Shown here: piece by piece, positions 42,700 to 53,709 of the stretch
Layout of the letters: each line of letters begins with the position of its first letter
How positions within the stretch are numbered: position 1 is the first letter of the stretch
NCBI GenBank assembly: GCA_963575745.1
Contig: CAUYUJ010009557.1
Location: 101,001-165,000 of the forward strand
Reading direction: 5' to 3'
DNA: 64,000 nt
From: Prorocentrum cordatum
Taxonomy: Eukaryota > Sar > Dinophyceae > Prorocentrales > Prorocentraceae
Notes under the pieces: model-generated
The model's database searches: none
Told to the model about the DNA's origin: nothing
What the model saw: only the letters and a program-made list of their open reading frames with translations
Made by a program: the position numbers and the translations under genes

Positions 42700-43160
42700 G
42701 TCGCCTCCTTCTGCTCATCGTCTTCCCTGCTCCCGATCCTGCTTCGCCTGCCTGCTCATCCTGATTCCTCTCCTCTCCTTCTCACCCTTCCTCCTTCATC
42801 CCTCTCCCTCTTCCTCCTCCCTCCTCCTCGTCCTTACCGTTTCCTACTTCCTCCTTACTCCTTGTTCCTCATCCTTACGTCCTCCTCCCTCTCCTTCCTC
42901 CATTGTCATGCCTGTCTCCTTCCTCCACCTCCTCCCCCTCCCCCTCCTCCTCCTCCTCCTCCTCCTCCTCCTCCTCCTCCTCCTGTCCTCCTTCCTCATT
43001 CCTCCTCATCCTTACTCCTTCCACATCCTCATTCCGTCATTCTCGTTCCTCCTTCCTCGCTCGCCCCTCCTACCTCCTCCGCCCCCTCCTTCCTCCTCCT
43101 CTTCCTCCTGCTCATCATCATCCCTGCTTTTCCTCCCTCGTCCTTCCTCATCCTCCTCTT
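42700..43160. repeat. ~460-bp polypyrimidine (plus-strand) tract
   Basis: Almost entirely C and T on the plus strand, with CTC and CCTTCCTC phrases and very few purines, so the complementary strand is nearly pure purine. Confidence 0.85.
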
Positions 43161-44055
43161 CATTTTCTGGGCCCGAGGTTGCAAGTTTGGTTTCAAGTTT
43201 GTCATCTCCGCCCGTGCCCTTTCGATCCCTCCCCCCCCCCATGACCCAGGCCGACAAACTTGGAGGCAATGCCGTCGCGACCTGTCGTTCGGCGACGTCC
43301 ACGAGGTGGGGGGAAGGGAAAGCAGGAGGGAGGCGCAATCGTCAGCCCGTTTGGTGGGCACTGTTAGATTCAATATCAGATGCCAGGTGTTTTATTGCCA
43401 ACCCTAACCCCCTGTACTTTCGGAATTAGATTTTGAGGCTCTGGGTGCGCCCGCTCAGCGGGCCTTCTGGATCGCCGGACTCAATGGAATCGGGCATTCC
43501 TCGGGCTGACACTGCCAGCGACAGACGAACCGAACTGAACCTCATTCATCTTCCTCCTCCTGATCATCCTTCTTCTCCTGCCAGGAGGAGGAAGGGGGAG
43601 GAGCAGGAGGAGGAAGCGGAGGAGGAGAGGGAGGAGGAGAACCAACGTAAACCCACGACTCATCAATGATGATGGAAGAACCCTTCCCTCCAAGCTCCCT
43701 CTTCGCAAACCCCTCAAACAATTCATTACCACTGGGGGAGAAACGCATGTGGGAGACAACCGTGTGAAAATCTTGACGCGCGCCAGATCACCATTCTCAA
43801 GACTTCAGCACGGAGAGCGGTTGAGGAGGACATGGGGGCGGGAACGAAGGACAAGAACAAGACGCGTGGGGGGGCTGAACCGTCAGCGCGGCAGCAGCAG
43901 CGGGAAGGTGGCAGGGGGCAGAAGCAGGTGGCAGGAGTGCAATGAGCGAGCGAGGCCTAGCTCATCCGCTTACTTCTCTGTTTCCTTCCTGACGACCCTG
44001 GAAGCCGAAACAAACCCAAACATAACACAAACAAACATCACTCCGCTGGGCCCCA
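43161..44055. other. No gene assigned; GA-rich run at 43578–43645
   Basis: Purine-rich repeats and unique-looking sequence. No motif is recognised. Confidence 0.35.
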
Positions 44056-44059
44056 AGTC

Positions 44060-45235
44060 AACAGGGATGGCGAGGTCTCCGGGTGGTCCGCGTAAGACGT
44101 CACTCCGCTGGACCCCCCAGCAACCCTCGAAAGAGGCGACCGTGTTGCAGATCGCATCCCCCCAAGGATGCCGCGGACGCCTGGTAGTCCGCGTAAGACC
44201 CACTGCACCGACCTTGCAGACGAGCTGCAACGGATTTTGGCGCGGATTCCTGTCAGCGCAAAATCCTGAATCGGCAAGCGGAAAACGAAATGAATTTCCC
44301 GTGGATCGTTTCCGACCTTCATCCCTGGCCAAACAAAACCCGCACGAAATTCACTTCGAAGTCTGGAACGACATTCTCCAGGACAATATGGGCCCATCCT
44401 ATGGTTTCCGAACGAAATCCGCTCTGCGATGTTGGCGCCATGATAAGACGTCGCTCCGCTGCACCCCCCAGCAACCCACGAAAGTGGCGAACGATCCGCA
44501 GATCGAAGCCCCCCAAAGATGGCGAAGTCTCCTGTTGATCTGCGTAAGACGTCACTTCCCTGCAGCCCCCCAGCAACCCTCGAAAGTGGCGACCGTTCCG
44601 CAGATCGAAGGCCCCCAGGGATGGCGAGGTCGCCTGGTGGTCCGCGTAAGGCGTCACTCCGCTGCACCCCCCAGCAGCCCTCGGACGTAATGACAATTTG
44701 GCAGATCGCAGCCCCCCAAGGATGGCGAGGTCTCCGGGTGGTCCGCGTAAGACGTCGCTCCGCTACACCCCCAACAGCCCTCGAAAGTGGCGACTGTTTC
44801 GTAAATCGCAGCCCCCCAGGGATGCCGAGGTCGCCTGGTGGTCCGCGTAAAGCGTCACTTCTCCGCTGCACCACCCCCACAGCCCTCGAAGTGGCGACAG
44901 TTCCGCAGATCGCAGGCCCCCAAGGATGAGGAGGTCGCCTGGTGGTCCGCGTAAGGCGTCACTCCGCTGCACCCCCCAGCAACCCTCGGACGTGGCGACC
45001 GTTCCGCAGATTGCAGCCCCCCCGGATGGCGAGGTCTCCTGGTGATCCGCGTAAAAACGTCACTCCGCTGCCCCCCACCCAGCAACCCTCGAAAGTGGCG
45101 GCAATTTCGCATATCGCAGCCCCCCAGGGATGCCGAGGTCGCCTGGTGGTCCGCGTAAGACGTCGTCCGCTGCACCCCTCCAGCAGCCCTTCAAAATGGC
45201 GACGGTTTCGCACATCGCAACCCCCTAGGGATGGC
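44060..45235. repeat. ~102-bp satellite array
   Basis: The landmark GG(T/A)(G/C)NTCCGCGTAAG recurs with 100–104-bp steps (44085, 44186, then 44537, 44639, 44740, 44840, 44944, 45044, 45148). The 351-bp gap contains a partly unrelated insert (about 44205–44435). Most units contain CTCCGCTGCACCCCC and GCAGATCGCAGCC. Confidence 0.9.
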
Positions 45236-45385
45236 CAGGCAGGAGGCAAGCTGGCACGCAGGAGGAAAAGAGGTGAGAAGTAGGAGCGAAGAGGATGGGA
45301 GGAGGGGGGCGGGAGGAGGAGAAGCCGCGCGCGCAACGCAAGAAGGCTGGGAAACAAACGCTCTCAACCCGTTAAACTCTTACGG

Positions 45386-45600
45386 AATTTTTGCAACGAG
45401 CTATAAAGAAAATCGCATTTTGAAAACCACCCGCCCTCACCCCCTCACGCTCTTGCAACTGTTTGAAACGAATGTGCACGAAACTAATGCAAAAATCACA
45501 TGTTGAAAAACACCCGCCCTAAATCCGCGAAGCTCTTGCAATTCGTTGAAACGAATGTGCGCGGCGCTGAGGCGAAAATCACATCTTAAAAGCTTCAGGG
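45386..45600. repeat. ~83-bp satellite, locus 2
   Basis: TTTGAAAAC/TGTTGAAAA/TCTTAAAAG landmarks at about 45418, 45501 and 45584, exactly 83 bp apart. Same family as 32195–32665. Confidence 0.85.
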
Positions 45601-46440
45601 TCACAAGTGGTGGGGAACCCTCATGCGAGACGCAAGGCCCGCCCTTTTCGACCGGCCTCGGAATGCGACAGGGAGGAGGTAGTTAGAAGGAAAAGAAATG
45701 GAGGAGGGGAGGGGAGGGGAGGAGGAGGAGGAGGAGGAGGAGGAAATTATTAGATCAGACGCGTTTATGGGTCCGCAACTCTCGACTTAACATGGAAAGG
45801 CATGGCGGCGGAGGCTGCCACAAGGCCGCGCTCGACGCGCGCCTGCAAACATGGAGCGTTCAAATCAAGCGGCTACGATTGAACCTACAAAATCAACCAA
45901 ATCAAAGACTGCGCCGGTCGGGCGACCAAACAAATGCCACGAGCATCGAGCAGGGCCCGGGCCCTGACGGATCGAGATGCTGGGCCCCAGGGAAACGCGC
46001 ACCGACGGATAAGGCGCGGCGAACCCAAGACAGGGAGAGACAACAGGCCCAGAGGCCGTAGACGATTCACGTGACCCCCAGGGGCCGAGGCAGGCGAGAA
46101 GAGCCAGAAGGCAGGAGGGAGGAAAGCGAGGGCGAAGGCACCAGCAGCGGAGGGGCCCCCAGGGTCGGCGGCGCGTGCGATCAAGGGCTCACCCCGCAGC
46201 GACAGCTGCGATATGAAAAAACAAAAAAAACGGCGCCGGGCCCAGCCGTGCACTAAGAGCCTGTGGGGGCCAACGTCACCGACCCGCGCGAACGCGATAA
46301 TGCTCCACGGGCGGCGCAGCACAAGGCCCACGTCATTGACGAAGCAGAACACGTTGACGAAGCAGAAATCGAGCGAAACGAGGTTGGTCCAACATCAGCT
46401 CCACGACAGACCAGCGTCCAACGGAAGCGCCCAACGTGGC
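45601..46440. other. GGA run and unique sequence; no gene assigned
   Basis: GGGGA/GGA repeats at 45695–45745. Beyond that, short frames on both strands have no motif. Confidence 0.35.
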
Positions 46441-46612
46441 CGCGTGGAGCTGCAGCAAGCCTGCGATGACTGAACCCAGGCGATGCTAGGAATTCCCAAG
46501 GCGAACTGCAGCAAAACAGTGACGACCGACCCTAGACACGCCACCCTAGACAAGCTAGGGTTTAACCAAGTCGAGCTGCTGTGAGACAGTGGCGACCGAA
46601 CCTAGCCAAGCT
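46441..46612. repeat. ~65-bp imperfect tandem repeat next to LINE-2 3' end
   Basis: Three decayed units begin near 46446, 46501 and 46571. They share GAGCTGC(A)GCAAAACAGTG-like and CGACCGAACCTAG phrases. They abut the 3' end of the minus-strand LINE, so they may be its 3' untranslated tail. Confidence 0.55.
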
Positions 46613-46927
46613 ATGTTTTTTTCCAACAAAAAAGGGTCGCGTTCTGAATGATCTTTTCAATGCGCCTGGCGGCGCCGCGCCCAGGGCCCCGGGGGCCCCG
46701 ACCTCGGCCAGCGCCCCTTGAAGCAAGCTGCGGACGAGCGCGGGCGAAGGCAGAGGCTGCTCGTCGGACCCGGGCGAGGGCTGGTCCATCGGCACCTCCC
46801 GCATCATGATGTGAACCTTGCGCTTCGACGGGTCGAAGCACTTCATCGCGCGGAACAAGCGGGGGATGTCGCGCAAATCGTCTGGCTGCAGCCCCGCCCA
46901 AACCTCGGCGCGCCGCGCCTTGAGCAA
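46612..46927 (-). pseudogene. LINE-2 extreme C-terminus
   Basis: In a different frame from the preceding domain: FDPSKRKVHIMMREVP, then SPALVRSLLQGALAEVG and APPGALKRSF, the usual K-x-x-I-x-M, l-x-x-L-x-x-x-G and AP-x-x-x-LeR endings. The frame change near 46930 is one more lesion. Confidence 0.5.
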
Positions 46928-46942
46928 CGAGCGTGCGCTCTG

Positions 46943-47935
46943 TCACAGCGCGACTCCGCGCTCGAGAAACTTGGCGAGACACCCATACAATCTATGAATG
47001 TGAAGAGGACCCAGCTGGTGGCCTTCTCCACGGGCTCGGACTTCGCGCGAATGCGTCGCCCCGCTCTCCTGGGCCGCGCCGATCTCTGGAGCGCCCGCGG
47101 CGGCGAAGTAGGCGCCCACCCCCGCCGCCCGCAGGTCCCGGACCGTCCGCGTGGTCAGGAGGAACTGCGCGGTCAGCGCATTGATGAGCCCGCCTGCTTC
47201 CGGTTGTAGCCCATGTCCTTCACCTTGCCGAGGTGCCTGCAAGGAGCCTGCACATCGCCCCCGCCGTGCTGCTGGCCGCCCGCGGTGGCGGGCTGCGCCC
47301 CGGCAGCCGACGACGCTGCGCCGCCCCCGCTGGACTTGATGGGAGGTTTGGCCTCGCCCGCGGGGGGGGCGCCGTCTGCCGCGGACTCGGCGGCCGCCCG
47401 CTTGGGCAGCTGCCACTTCAGCGTCGCCATCCCTCGGCGCGGCGCGCCCCGGCACGAAGTGGAGGTGCAGCTCGAAGATGTGCAACTGGAGCTGAGCCAC
47501 ATCGGCCAAGGAGTCGAGCTTGCAAACGGGGCACTCGAGCTCGGGGGACACGACGGAGCGGACGGCGCGGGCCGGCTCGGCGGCGCAGTGCCTTCGACAG
47601 AACGCTCGGCAGAGGTGGGCCTTGGCGGTCATTTGGAAAGCGAAAGTGGACCGATGCGCAGGGCACTCGTAAGTAACCGTACATCTAGCGTAGTACGAGA
47701 AACCGCCGTGGGACCCCCAGGTAGCGCGCGTCTCGCGCGCGATGAGCGCAGCGTGCGCGAGGAACATAGCGCCGCAGACGTCCCCATCCTCAGTCGTGCA
47801 ATTGCAACGTGAAGGAACAGCCCGCGGGGTCAAGGAACTCGAGAGAGAACTCGTTGAACCCAGGGTCCCGCCGCCAGGAATCGAGAGAGTTGCCGAAAAT
47901 CGACGTTGTCGAGCTCGGCGCAGCCAGCCCGCCAA
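46943..47935 (-). pseudogene. LINE-2 Cys/His-motif and C-terminal domain
   Basis: Near the N-terminus of this 330-aa frame, CTVTYECPAHRSTF, an H-rich helix and LECPVCKLDSLADVAQLQLH with a trailing His form C2H2-like motifs. A Gly/Arg/Pro-rich part follows. Near the C-terminus LTAQFLLTTRTVRDLRAAG and RGEGHQLGPLHIHRLYGCL correspond to the L…LL…vRdL and GH-x-LGP-x-H-H blocks that I associate with this LINE family. The 'P-P-H-V-H' core reads P-L-H-I-H here. Function of the domain is unknown. Confidence 0.6.
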
Positions 47936-47956
47936 ATCTTACGAGGCGCCGAAACA

Positions 47957-48265
47957 TCAGCTGGCAAACATGCGAGAGACGTGCTCGTCATGGAAAAGGT
48001 CGCGCGCGCTCTCCCCCCAGACCAAAGGCCAGTCCTCGCTGCCAGTGGGCAGCGGATGGGAATAGACGCCCGAGACGAACCGAACAGCGAAGGCATTGCC
48101 ACGATCCGTCAGCCGCCCCTGGACCAACGTTGCGAAGTCCTCGAAGCCGAACTGCCCAAACAAGAGAGCAGCGAACTGGCGGTGCTGGCCGGGCCAGCGG
48201 ACGATGGCCAGATGCCAGCGTAACCTCTGGATCGGGAGCTCCGCGTCATTCGGCGCGATGCCCAT
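47957..48265 (-). pseudogene. LINE-2 post-RT (thumb/connection) segment
   Basis: A frame containing LRWHLAIVRWPGQHRQFAAL, LFGQFGFED and a following NAFAVRF…DLFHDEHVSRMF. I recall the R-W-x-x-I-A-R-x-P and N-P-F-x-x-R-F pattern from regions downstream of RT in dinoflagellate LINEs. Both flanks are in other frames, so this is a decayed fragment. Confidence 0.45.
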
Positions 48266-48676
48266 CGACTTCCAGACGCGGCGGCCCTCCGAGGCTTAAG
48301 ATGGGCCCCCGACCGATCGCGCATGGCACCTGCCGCTAGACGACGATGTCTTTAGCAGCGCAATATCTAAAAGGGCCTGTTGGGCCTCTGTGAGGAGATG
48401 CGGGTTGAGGCCAGACAGTGGCGCGCCCTGCGCAACGGGCACGAATGCCAATCTCCTCGCCTTGAACGGGGCCCCCGAAGGCCACGGAAACGAAAGCGAG
48501 AGCCAGCCGCGATCGGCCGCTCGTTTGCTCAAGTGCCGCCGGTGGGGGAACGCGCCAGGCGGCAAAAACCGGGGCCCGAGATTGCGCGTGCGGGGGGGCC
48601 ACTCTCCGGCGCCTCCAACCTCGGCAGAATGCGATTGGCATTATAACCGCAGAGGCGAGGGGCCAGGACCTGCCTT

Positions 48677-50186
48677 TCAATGTTCTGGCGGGGGCCCAAG
48701 ACAAACAACCGAGCCCCGATGGGGATCCCGAGAGTCCAAGGCGACCGAAGCGGCTTCCGCCAGGATGCCCGGGGGCCAAGGGTGAGGCCCGCTACTGAGG
48801 GAGCGCGCCCGGGGAGACCTGGGCCGCTGAGAGGCCGCCCTCATCCCAAGGAGGCCCGCGCGCGCCTGCGAATTCATCGACCGATGCATGGCGCCCGCGC
48901 GCTGCCGCGCCACTGCGACGCTTGGGGCCGAGCTCCGCGCCCGCGAGACGGAGAACCAATGCTGGGCCATGGCGAGGTCTCGGCGCCAGGCCTCGCGGAG
49001 GCCCTCGGTCCACGATCTAAGGCTGGCCCTTGCCCGCCATCGCGCCCCCCAGCAGATGCGGTTGGAGAGGTCGCAGATCCGGGAGTCGAAGAACGCGCGG
49101 GACTCGCCCAGGGGCCGAAGTCGAGCCCGCTGTCGGAGCAGGAGGCGATAGCCAGCGCGGAGCCCAGCCAGGGCGGCGCCAGGAACACGACGGGCACGGC
49201 CGAAATGCTTCTTGGCGATGGGCTGGGCGACCGACATGAGCGCGCGGTACCCGTCATCGACGCGGTCGGCCTCCAGGGGGCCTAGGAAGGTGGGCTCGTG
49301 CATCTTCGCGGCTCCGTTCAGCACGGGCAAGAAGCCCTCGCGCACACCAGGGGTCGCGTCGAAGTTCCAGGCCAGGGCGTCCGTGGAGTTCAGCAAGCTG
49401 GGGACGCCGACGCCGATCTCAAGAAGGAGGGGCGCGTGGTCCCACAGCGTGCCCTTGCCAAGGAAGAGCTGGAGGGCCCGCGCGGGTTTCGTCATCGTCG
49501 CCAGCTTGCTGATGCGCGGCGAAGCGTCCGGGGGCAGCTCGAAGTGCTCGATCCACGAGACGCTCTTCTCCCCGTAGAAGGACAGCGCGAGCTCGTGGAG
49601 CGTGGTGGCGCAGCCCAAGTAAAGGCGATGCATCAACTTACGGACGCAGTGGGCAGCGTACCCTATGCGCTCCTGCACGAGAGGGTCCACGCACCGAAAC
49701 ATGCCGGTAGAGCCGCCCACTGCGAACGAGTCGTTCAGGTCCGTGAAGATAAGCGGCGTCGACCTCGCGGGCGCGGCGTCAAGCTGCGCACCCAGCCACT
49801 CGATGAGAACGCCCACAGTGCGTTTCCAAATGGTATGCGTGCCACGGGGGCCAGGCGGCGGGAAAAAGAGCGAAGCACTCGTGAGGTCGAGCGAGCCCGA
49901 AGCGACGCGGGCGAGCCCCGCGCGGCCACGAGCGGCGGCAGGGCCAGGAACCACACGATGGAGACGGGCCGCCAGCTCGCGCCTCCGAGCGTTTGGTGAC
50001 TGGGCCTCTACCGTAGCCGAAGTGTGCGTACTCATGGCCCGCAACGTTGGCCTGGCGCCGAACCTCCTCGGACGGCAGGGCGCGGAGCCTGGCGCCGATC
50101 AGCACATGGATGGGGAAGTGCCGGCCGAGCACTGCGATCTCTTCGAGCCGCCTCGGCTGCACACGTTGCACCCAATAATTTTGCAA
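48677..50186 (-). pseudogene. LINE-2 endonuclease (EEP-type) domain
   Basis: The first part (frame ending at 49779; useful region 50186–50010) carries QPRRLEEIAVLGRHF, GARLRALPSEEV and AGHEYAHFGYG, the usual N-terminal β-strand and Q/E-motif region. A frameshift near 50000 leads into a 455-aa frame (50044–48677) with GSLDLTSASLFFPP, PLIFTDLNDSF (D-x-N motif), VSWIEHFELPPD (an S-x-I-x-x-type block with Glu for the usual Asp) and LWDHAPLLLEI (the DH-x-P catalytic motif, intact). Helical linker sequence follows. It would nick DNA for target-primed reverse transcription. Confidence 0.7.
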
Positions 50187-50330
50187 CGCGTGTGCCCTCG
50201 GAGAGCCCTGTTAACGTCAAACAGCAACGAACATCGGTGCAGGACCCTGCTCGGTCAGGAAGGTGTCGGCGTTCAACTTTCACCGGGTTGTGCCAGAAAG
50301 GGCCCACCTGGAGGCGTCTCGACACATAAA

Positions 50331-50900
50331 GGGGCTGGAGGAGGAAAAGAAGAAGGAGGAGGAGGATGATCCCTCCTCCCTTTCCTCCTCCTCCTCCCCA
50401 TCACCTTCCCCTACCATCTTACCCAGTCGACGTCAGCGGAAACCTCCCAATGTGAAATCGAAACAAATGGGGTCGGCGGCTACCAGTGCACCGGCGATGC
50501 ATCGGCGACGTCGCGACGGAAACGAGAGGGCTCCGGATCGCGGCAAAATCAAACCGACCCTGTGCCAGCCGCCACCGCCGCCCCCTCCGCCGCCGCCCCC
50601 GCCGCCTTCGCCGCTGCCCCACCCCCTTAGGGCCATCACGGTGGTCGGGCATTCGGCTCGGAGCCACGCGCCTACTGTTGCGCACGCAGTGTGCACGGCC
50701 GGATTGGAAGCGAGCACGCTGTGCGCCGGGGCCCTCAAAAGGCTGCAGGGGTAGCCCAGGATGCGCTTATCCCTAAGCGCGACCAAACCGACCCCTTCTG
50801 TGACGAGCCCGTCGCCCTAGAGGTTCCTCTCCGATAGCCTACCTGCGTCTCTGAACGAGGCGAGGAGGCGAGATGGTCGTCACAGAAGTGAGCAGTTTGC
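50331..50900. other. GGA/CTC and CCG short repeats; no gene seen
   Basis: (GGA) then (CTC) runs at 50338–50400 and a CCG-rich run at 50572–50620. CCGGCGATGCATCGGCG near 50490 is close to the 53.69-kb palindrome. Confidence 0.5.
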
Positions 50901-51540
50901 TAGGGGTCGCTTAGGCCGCCCCCGACCTCCTCCTTTTTCTTCCTGTCATGCGCAGACCGGGTCGGACGAAAGAGGGGTATCGAAGGAAGGGGCAAACGGA
51001 GGAAACAAAACCCGCTCCATGCAGCAAATTCTGCAACAACCACTTCCCAGCCCGACCCGAGACCGAAGGCATCTGTACATCACCACCGTGGCTGGCCAGG
51101 GCCATCCTTGGCATTGCTACACATCGCCAGCGTGCCTGGCCAGGCCAGCCTTGGCACTAGCAGTGTAAAATCTCGAGCGAGAGCCATTCTTATCCGCGGG
51201 GGGCAGAGCGCAGCTTGAGCCTCAATGCTTCCCCTGCTGCTTGTCCCGCGGGTGCGAGAGTCGGGGGGGGGCCTTCAGTTAAAACCTTCTCTTCCTCCTC
51301 CTCCTCCTCCTCCTCCTCCTCTCGTCATGGCGGAACCAACGTTGCTTATCATGCAGAAGTGTGCACTCCACAAAACGATCCTACCAGAAAAAAAACGTTG
51401 GACATCCAACGAGGGAGGACATGGGGGAGGAAGGAGGCAGGAGGAGGTATGGGGTAGAGGAAGGGTGGACGCGGGAAGAAGTGAGGGAGGGAGGACGACG
51501 AGATGGAGCACGGAATCGTCTCGAGGATACGCCGCACCCC
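50901..51540. other. No gene seen; (CTC)n and GGA-rich runs
   Basis: (CTC)n at 51290–51321. GTCGGACGAAAGAGGGG near 50961 loosely resembles the MITE terminus but has no matching partner. GGA-rich sequence lies at 51410–51500. Confidence 0.4.
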
Positions 51541-51564
51541 TCGATCCATAGGATGGGGCGCCCC

Positions 51565-51670
51565 GCGCCTGGTGCTGCTGCAGTTGCTGGGCGTGCAGCT
51601 GCTGCTGCAGCTGCTGGTGGTGCAGTTGCTGCTGCCTCAGCTGCTGTTGCTGCATCATGGCCTGGCGGCC
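51565..51670. repeat. CTG/CAG-rich repeat
   Basis: GCTGCTGCAGTTGCTGGG-type units of 15–18 bp. Gln/His-rich or Leu-rich frames result. Confidence 0.85.
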
Positions 51671-52250
51671 AGCGTTCCGCCGCTGCCGCCGCACGCCGAA
51701 GCTTGTCGGAGGGGCAAGACAATCGAGTCAGACGCAAAGGGGGGGGGTACAGCCACCGTGTTACCATACGTACAGCGTCCTTCGCCAGAACGTCGACATT
51801 CCCTGACGAATGAGCGTCTATCGTGTTCCTATCCCCGGACCCTGGTGGTCCTTCCGTCGTAGGTATCTTGTAGATGGATGGGCCATAAACGATGTCGCCC
51901 GACATCGCTGCAATGCTCCATGAAATGAATGAGGGACAATGTAAAACCACGCGCGCGGTAAGAGAGAGAGGCGCGGGTACCCCTTTCCTGTAAGACGCCC
52001 GCTGCGTCCTATCCTCAAAAGTGTCGTGTGCCAAACGCGTACAGCGGCACGCGTATATAAGTTCTACAGGGAGGCGGAGGAGATAAGGACTTACAAGGGG
52101 GCCCACAAACAGGAAAGCATGCCAACCCCCTTCAGTCATGATGTTTGCAACGCAGCGGGGTCTGGGTCTGCGCATGGAAAATAAACCTCTGGGCCCCTCT
52201 TGGGGTTCGTTCTGACTAGAACTTTGAGGGGCTGAAACCATGCCAAGCAC
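51671..52250. other. Unique-looking sequence, no gene assigned
   Basis: A G run (51741–51748) and short GA run (51961–51971). The region between is AT-balanced and motif-free. Confidence 0.35.
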
Positions 52251-52257
52251 TCGATCC

Positions 52258-52565
52258 GCCTCCTTCTCCTCCTCCTCCTCCTGTATTCGCCTGGTGCCGC
52301 TGCTGCTGCAGCATCTGCTGCTGCTGCTGCTTGCGCGTCAGGACCGGCGATGCGGCCGCAGCGGCGGCCACGGCGCTGGCCTGGGCCAGGGCCGCCGCCT
52401 GGCGCTTGCCGCCGTCGTCGTCGCGATCGTCGTCGTCGTCGTCGTCGCCGCCGTCGTCGCCGTCGTCGTCGTCTATGTCGTCGGACATGTCTTCGTCGTC
52501 GTCGTCTTCTTCGGCCGTCGTCGTCGTCGTCATCCTCGTCGTCCTCGTCATCCTCCTCGTCGTCG
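52258..52565. repeat. CTC, CTG and (GTC)n compound repeat
   Basis: (CTC)n at 52261–52282, CTGCTG at 52302–52330 and GTC/GCC triplets at 52405–52565. Confidence 0.85.
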
Positions 52566-52859
52566 TCGCCCCCAGAAATTTTGGGGGCGTCTCCAGGGGC
52601 TCTCGCCTCCACGGCCGTGCACGACTCAGACCCCTGGCCAGGACGTACCCCAGGAAAGGTTTCGGGGCCGATTCCCAACAGACACTTGCGAATGCCACCA
52701 GGCTTGCACGCCCCAAGAGCCTGACCATACTATGATATCCCCAATCGGAAGATGGTGGGGCCTTCACCTTGGCCTCCTATCAGGGCGGGTGGCGCACCGG
52801 AACAACCCCCGCCACCGCCAAGGAGAAGGCTGTACAACGGCCACCACCGCCGCCGCAAT

Positions 52860-53240
52860 CACCGTCGGTTACGTCGTCGACGTCAGACACCATCGCCTTC
52901 TGGCCAGGAAGCCTGGCGCGATGATGGCCTTTCGGTGACAGTCATGAACAAACCGACGAAAGGGCACCAGTGCGGGTGCCAGACCAAGCAGGTGGTAACC
53001 ACATGTGTGGCCACATGTAAACCGGGGGCTCCACGACAATGTAATGACGACCGTCCGATGACTCCAAGCCCCTCAAATACTGCACCAACCTGCCAATCAT
53101 CCGATCGGGTTGGGTGTTGTCGGAAAACCGCCGAACTCCCAAAACCGCCCGCTCACCCAAAGCCAACTCTGACTCACCCGACTGTGAGGTCACCTGACCG
53201 TCGTGGGACGTCCGAGAAGACCAATACAGGATGACGACAC
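52860..53240 (-). pseudogene. Possible Copia-like pol remnant (very tentative)
   Basis: On the minus strand the frame 53319–52942 contains MIGRLVQYLRG and, about 25 residues later, WSGTRTGALSS. After a stop come GHHRAR and QKAM. The order and spacing resemble the R-x-x-R-Y-L-x-G … D-W-A-G-x-x-x-T-R-x-S-T-S … TQ pattern at the RNase H end of Copia polyproteins. The catalytic residues are not clear, and a chance resemblance is quite possible. Confidence 0.18.
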
Positions 53241-53673
53241 ACGCAAATAGGAGGGGGGCGTCACGCAGCGGCGACCTGGACGATGATTGGGTTCCAGGCC
53301 TGCTCGTAGGCGTCTTCATCGAGATTCTGTGCTCGCCTTCTCCAACATCTTCAACCGCGGCAGAAAACTGTGATTTGCATCGCTCCCACCTATGCTCTTC
53401 TAGCTCGCCAGCCTACGCCGATTATCCCTGCAAGTTAGACTTCCGAATCGCCAGCGGGGGGGTCCATGCACCGATGTAAGCCTGCAGGCGCAGTGGCAAG
53501 GTTCGTAGACGGTCGCAGAAAGCTGCGACCGGAGGGAGGCCTTGCGAAAGGCACAACGGGAACTCACGCGAAATAACATCCAATCGTGGGGGACGCCACA
53601 ACCGCCGAGGCCACGACGACGCACGTCGCCGGCCGCGCGCGGACGATGGAGGCTGCCAGTGGGGTCGGGGGAT

Positions 53674-53709
53674 CGCACCGCAGTGCCGATGCATCGGCGG
53701 TGCGGTGCG
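53674..53709. repeat. 36-bp near-perfect palindrome
   Basis: Symmetric about ATGCAT at 53689–53694. The 18-bp arms (CGCACCGCAGTGCCGATG and its partner) differ at two adjacent positions. Confidence 0.85.

Larger units (their letters stand above)
46612..50330 (-). mobile_element. Second LINE family, minus strand, RT core missing
   Basis: Read from 50330 down to 46612 the order is: endonuclease N-terminal part, rest of endonuclease, a 400-bp uninterpretable junction, a post-RT segment, Cys/His domain and a conserved C-terminal domain. The ~1-kb RT palm expected between 48677 and 48265 is absent, so the copy has an internal deletion. The C-terminal signatures differ from LINE A/B (no RNase H seen), marking a separate dinoflagellate-type lineage. 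Confidence 0.75.

Noticed and set aside
50945-51065. Third MITE copy suggested by GTCGGACGAAAGAGGGG
   Set aside because: Only the one terminus-like string matches. The interior and opposite end are not recognisable.
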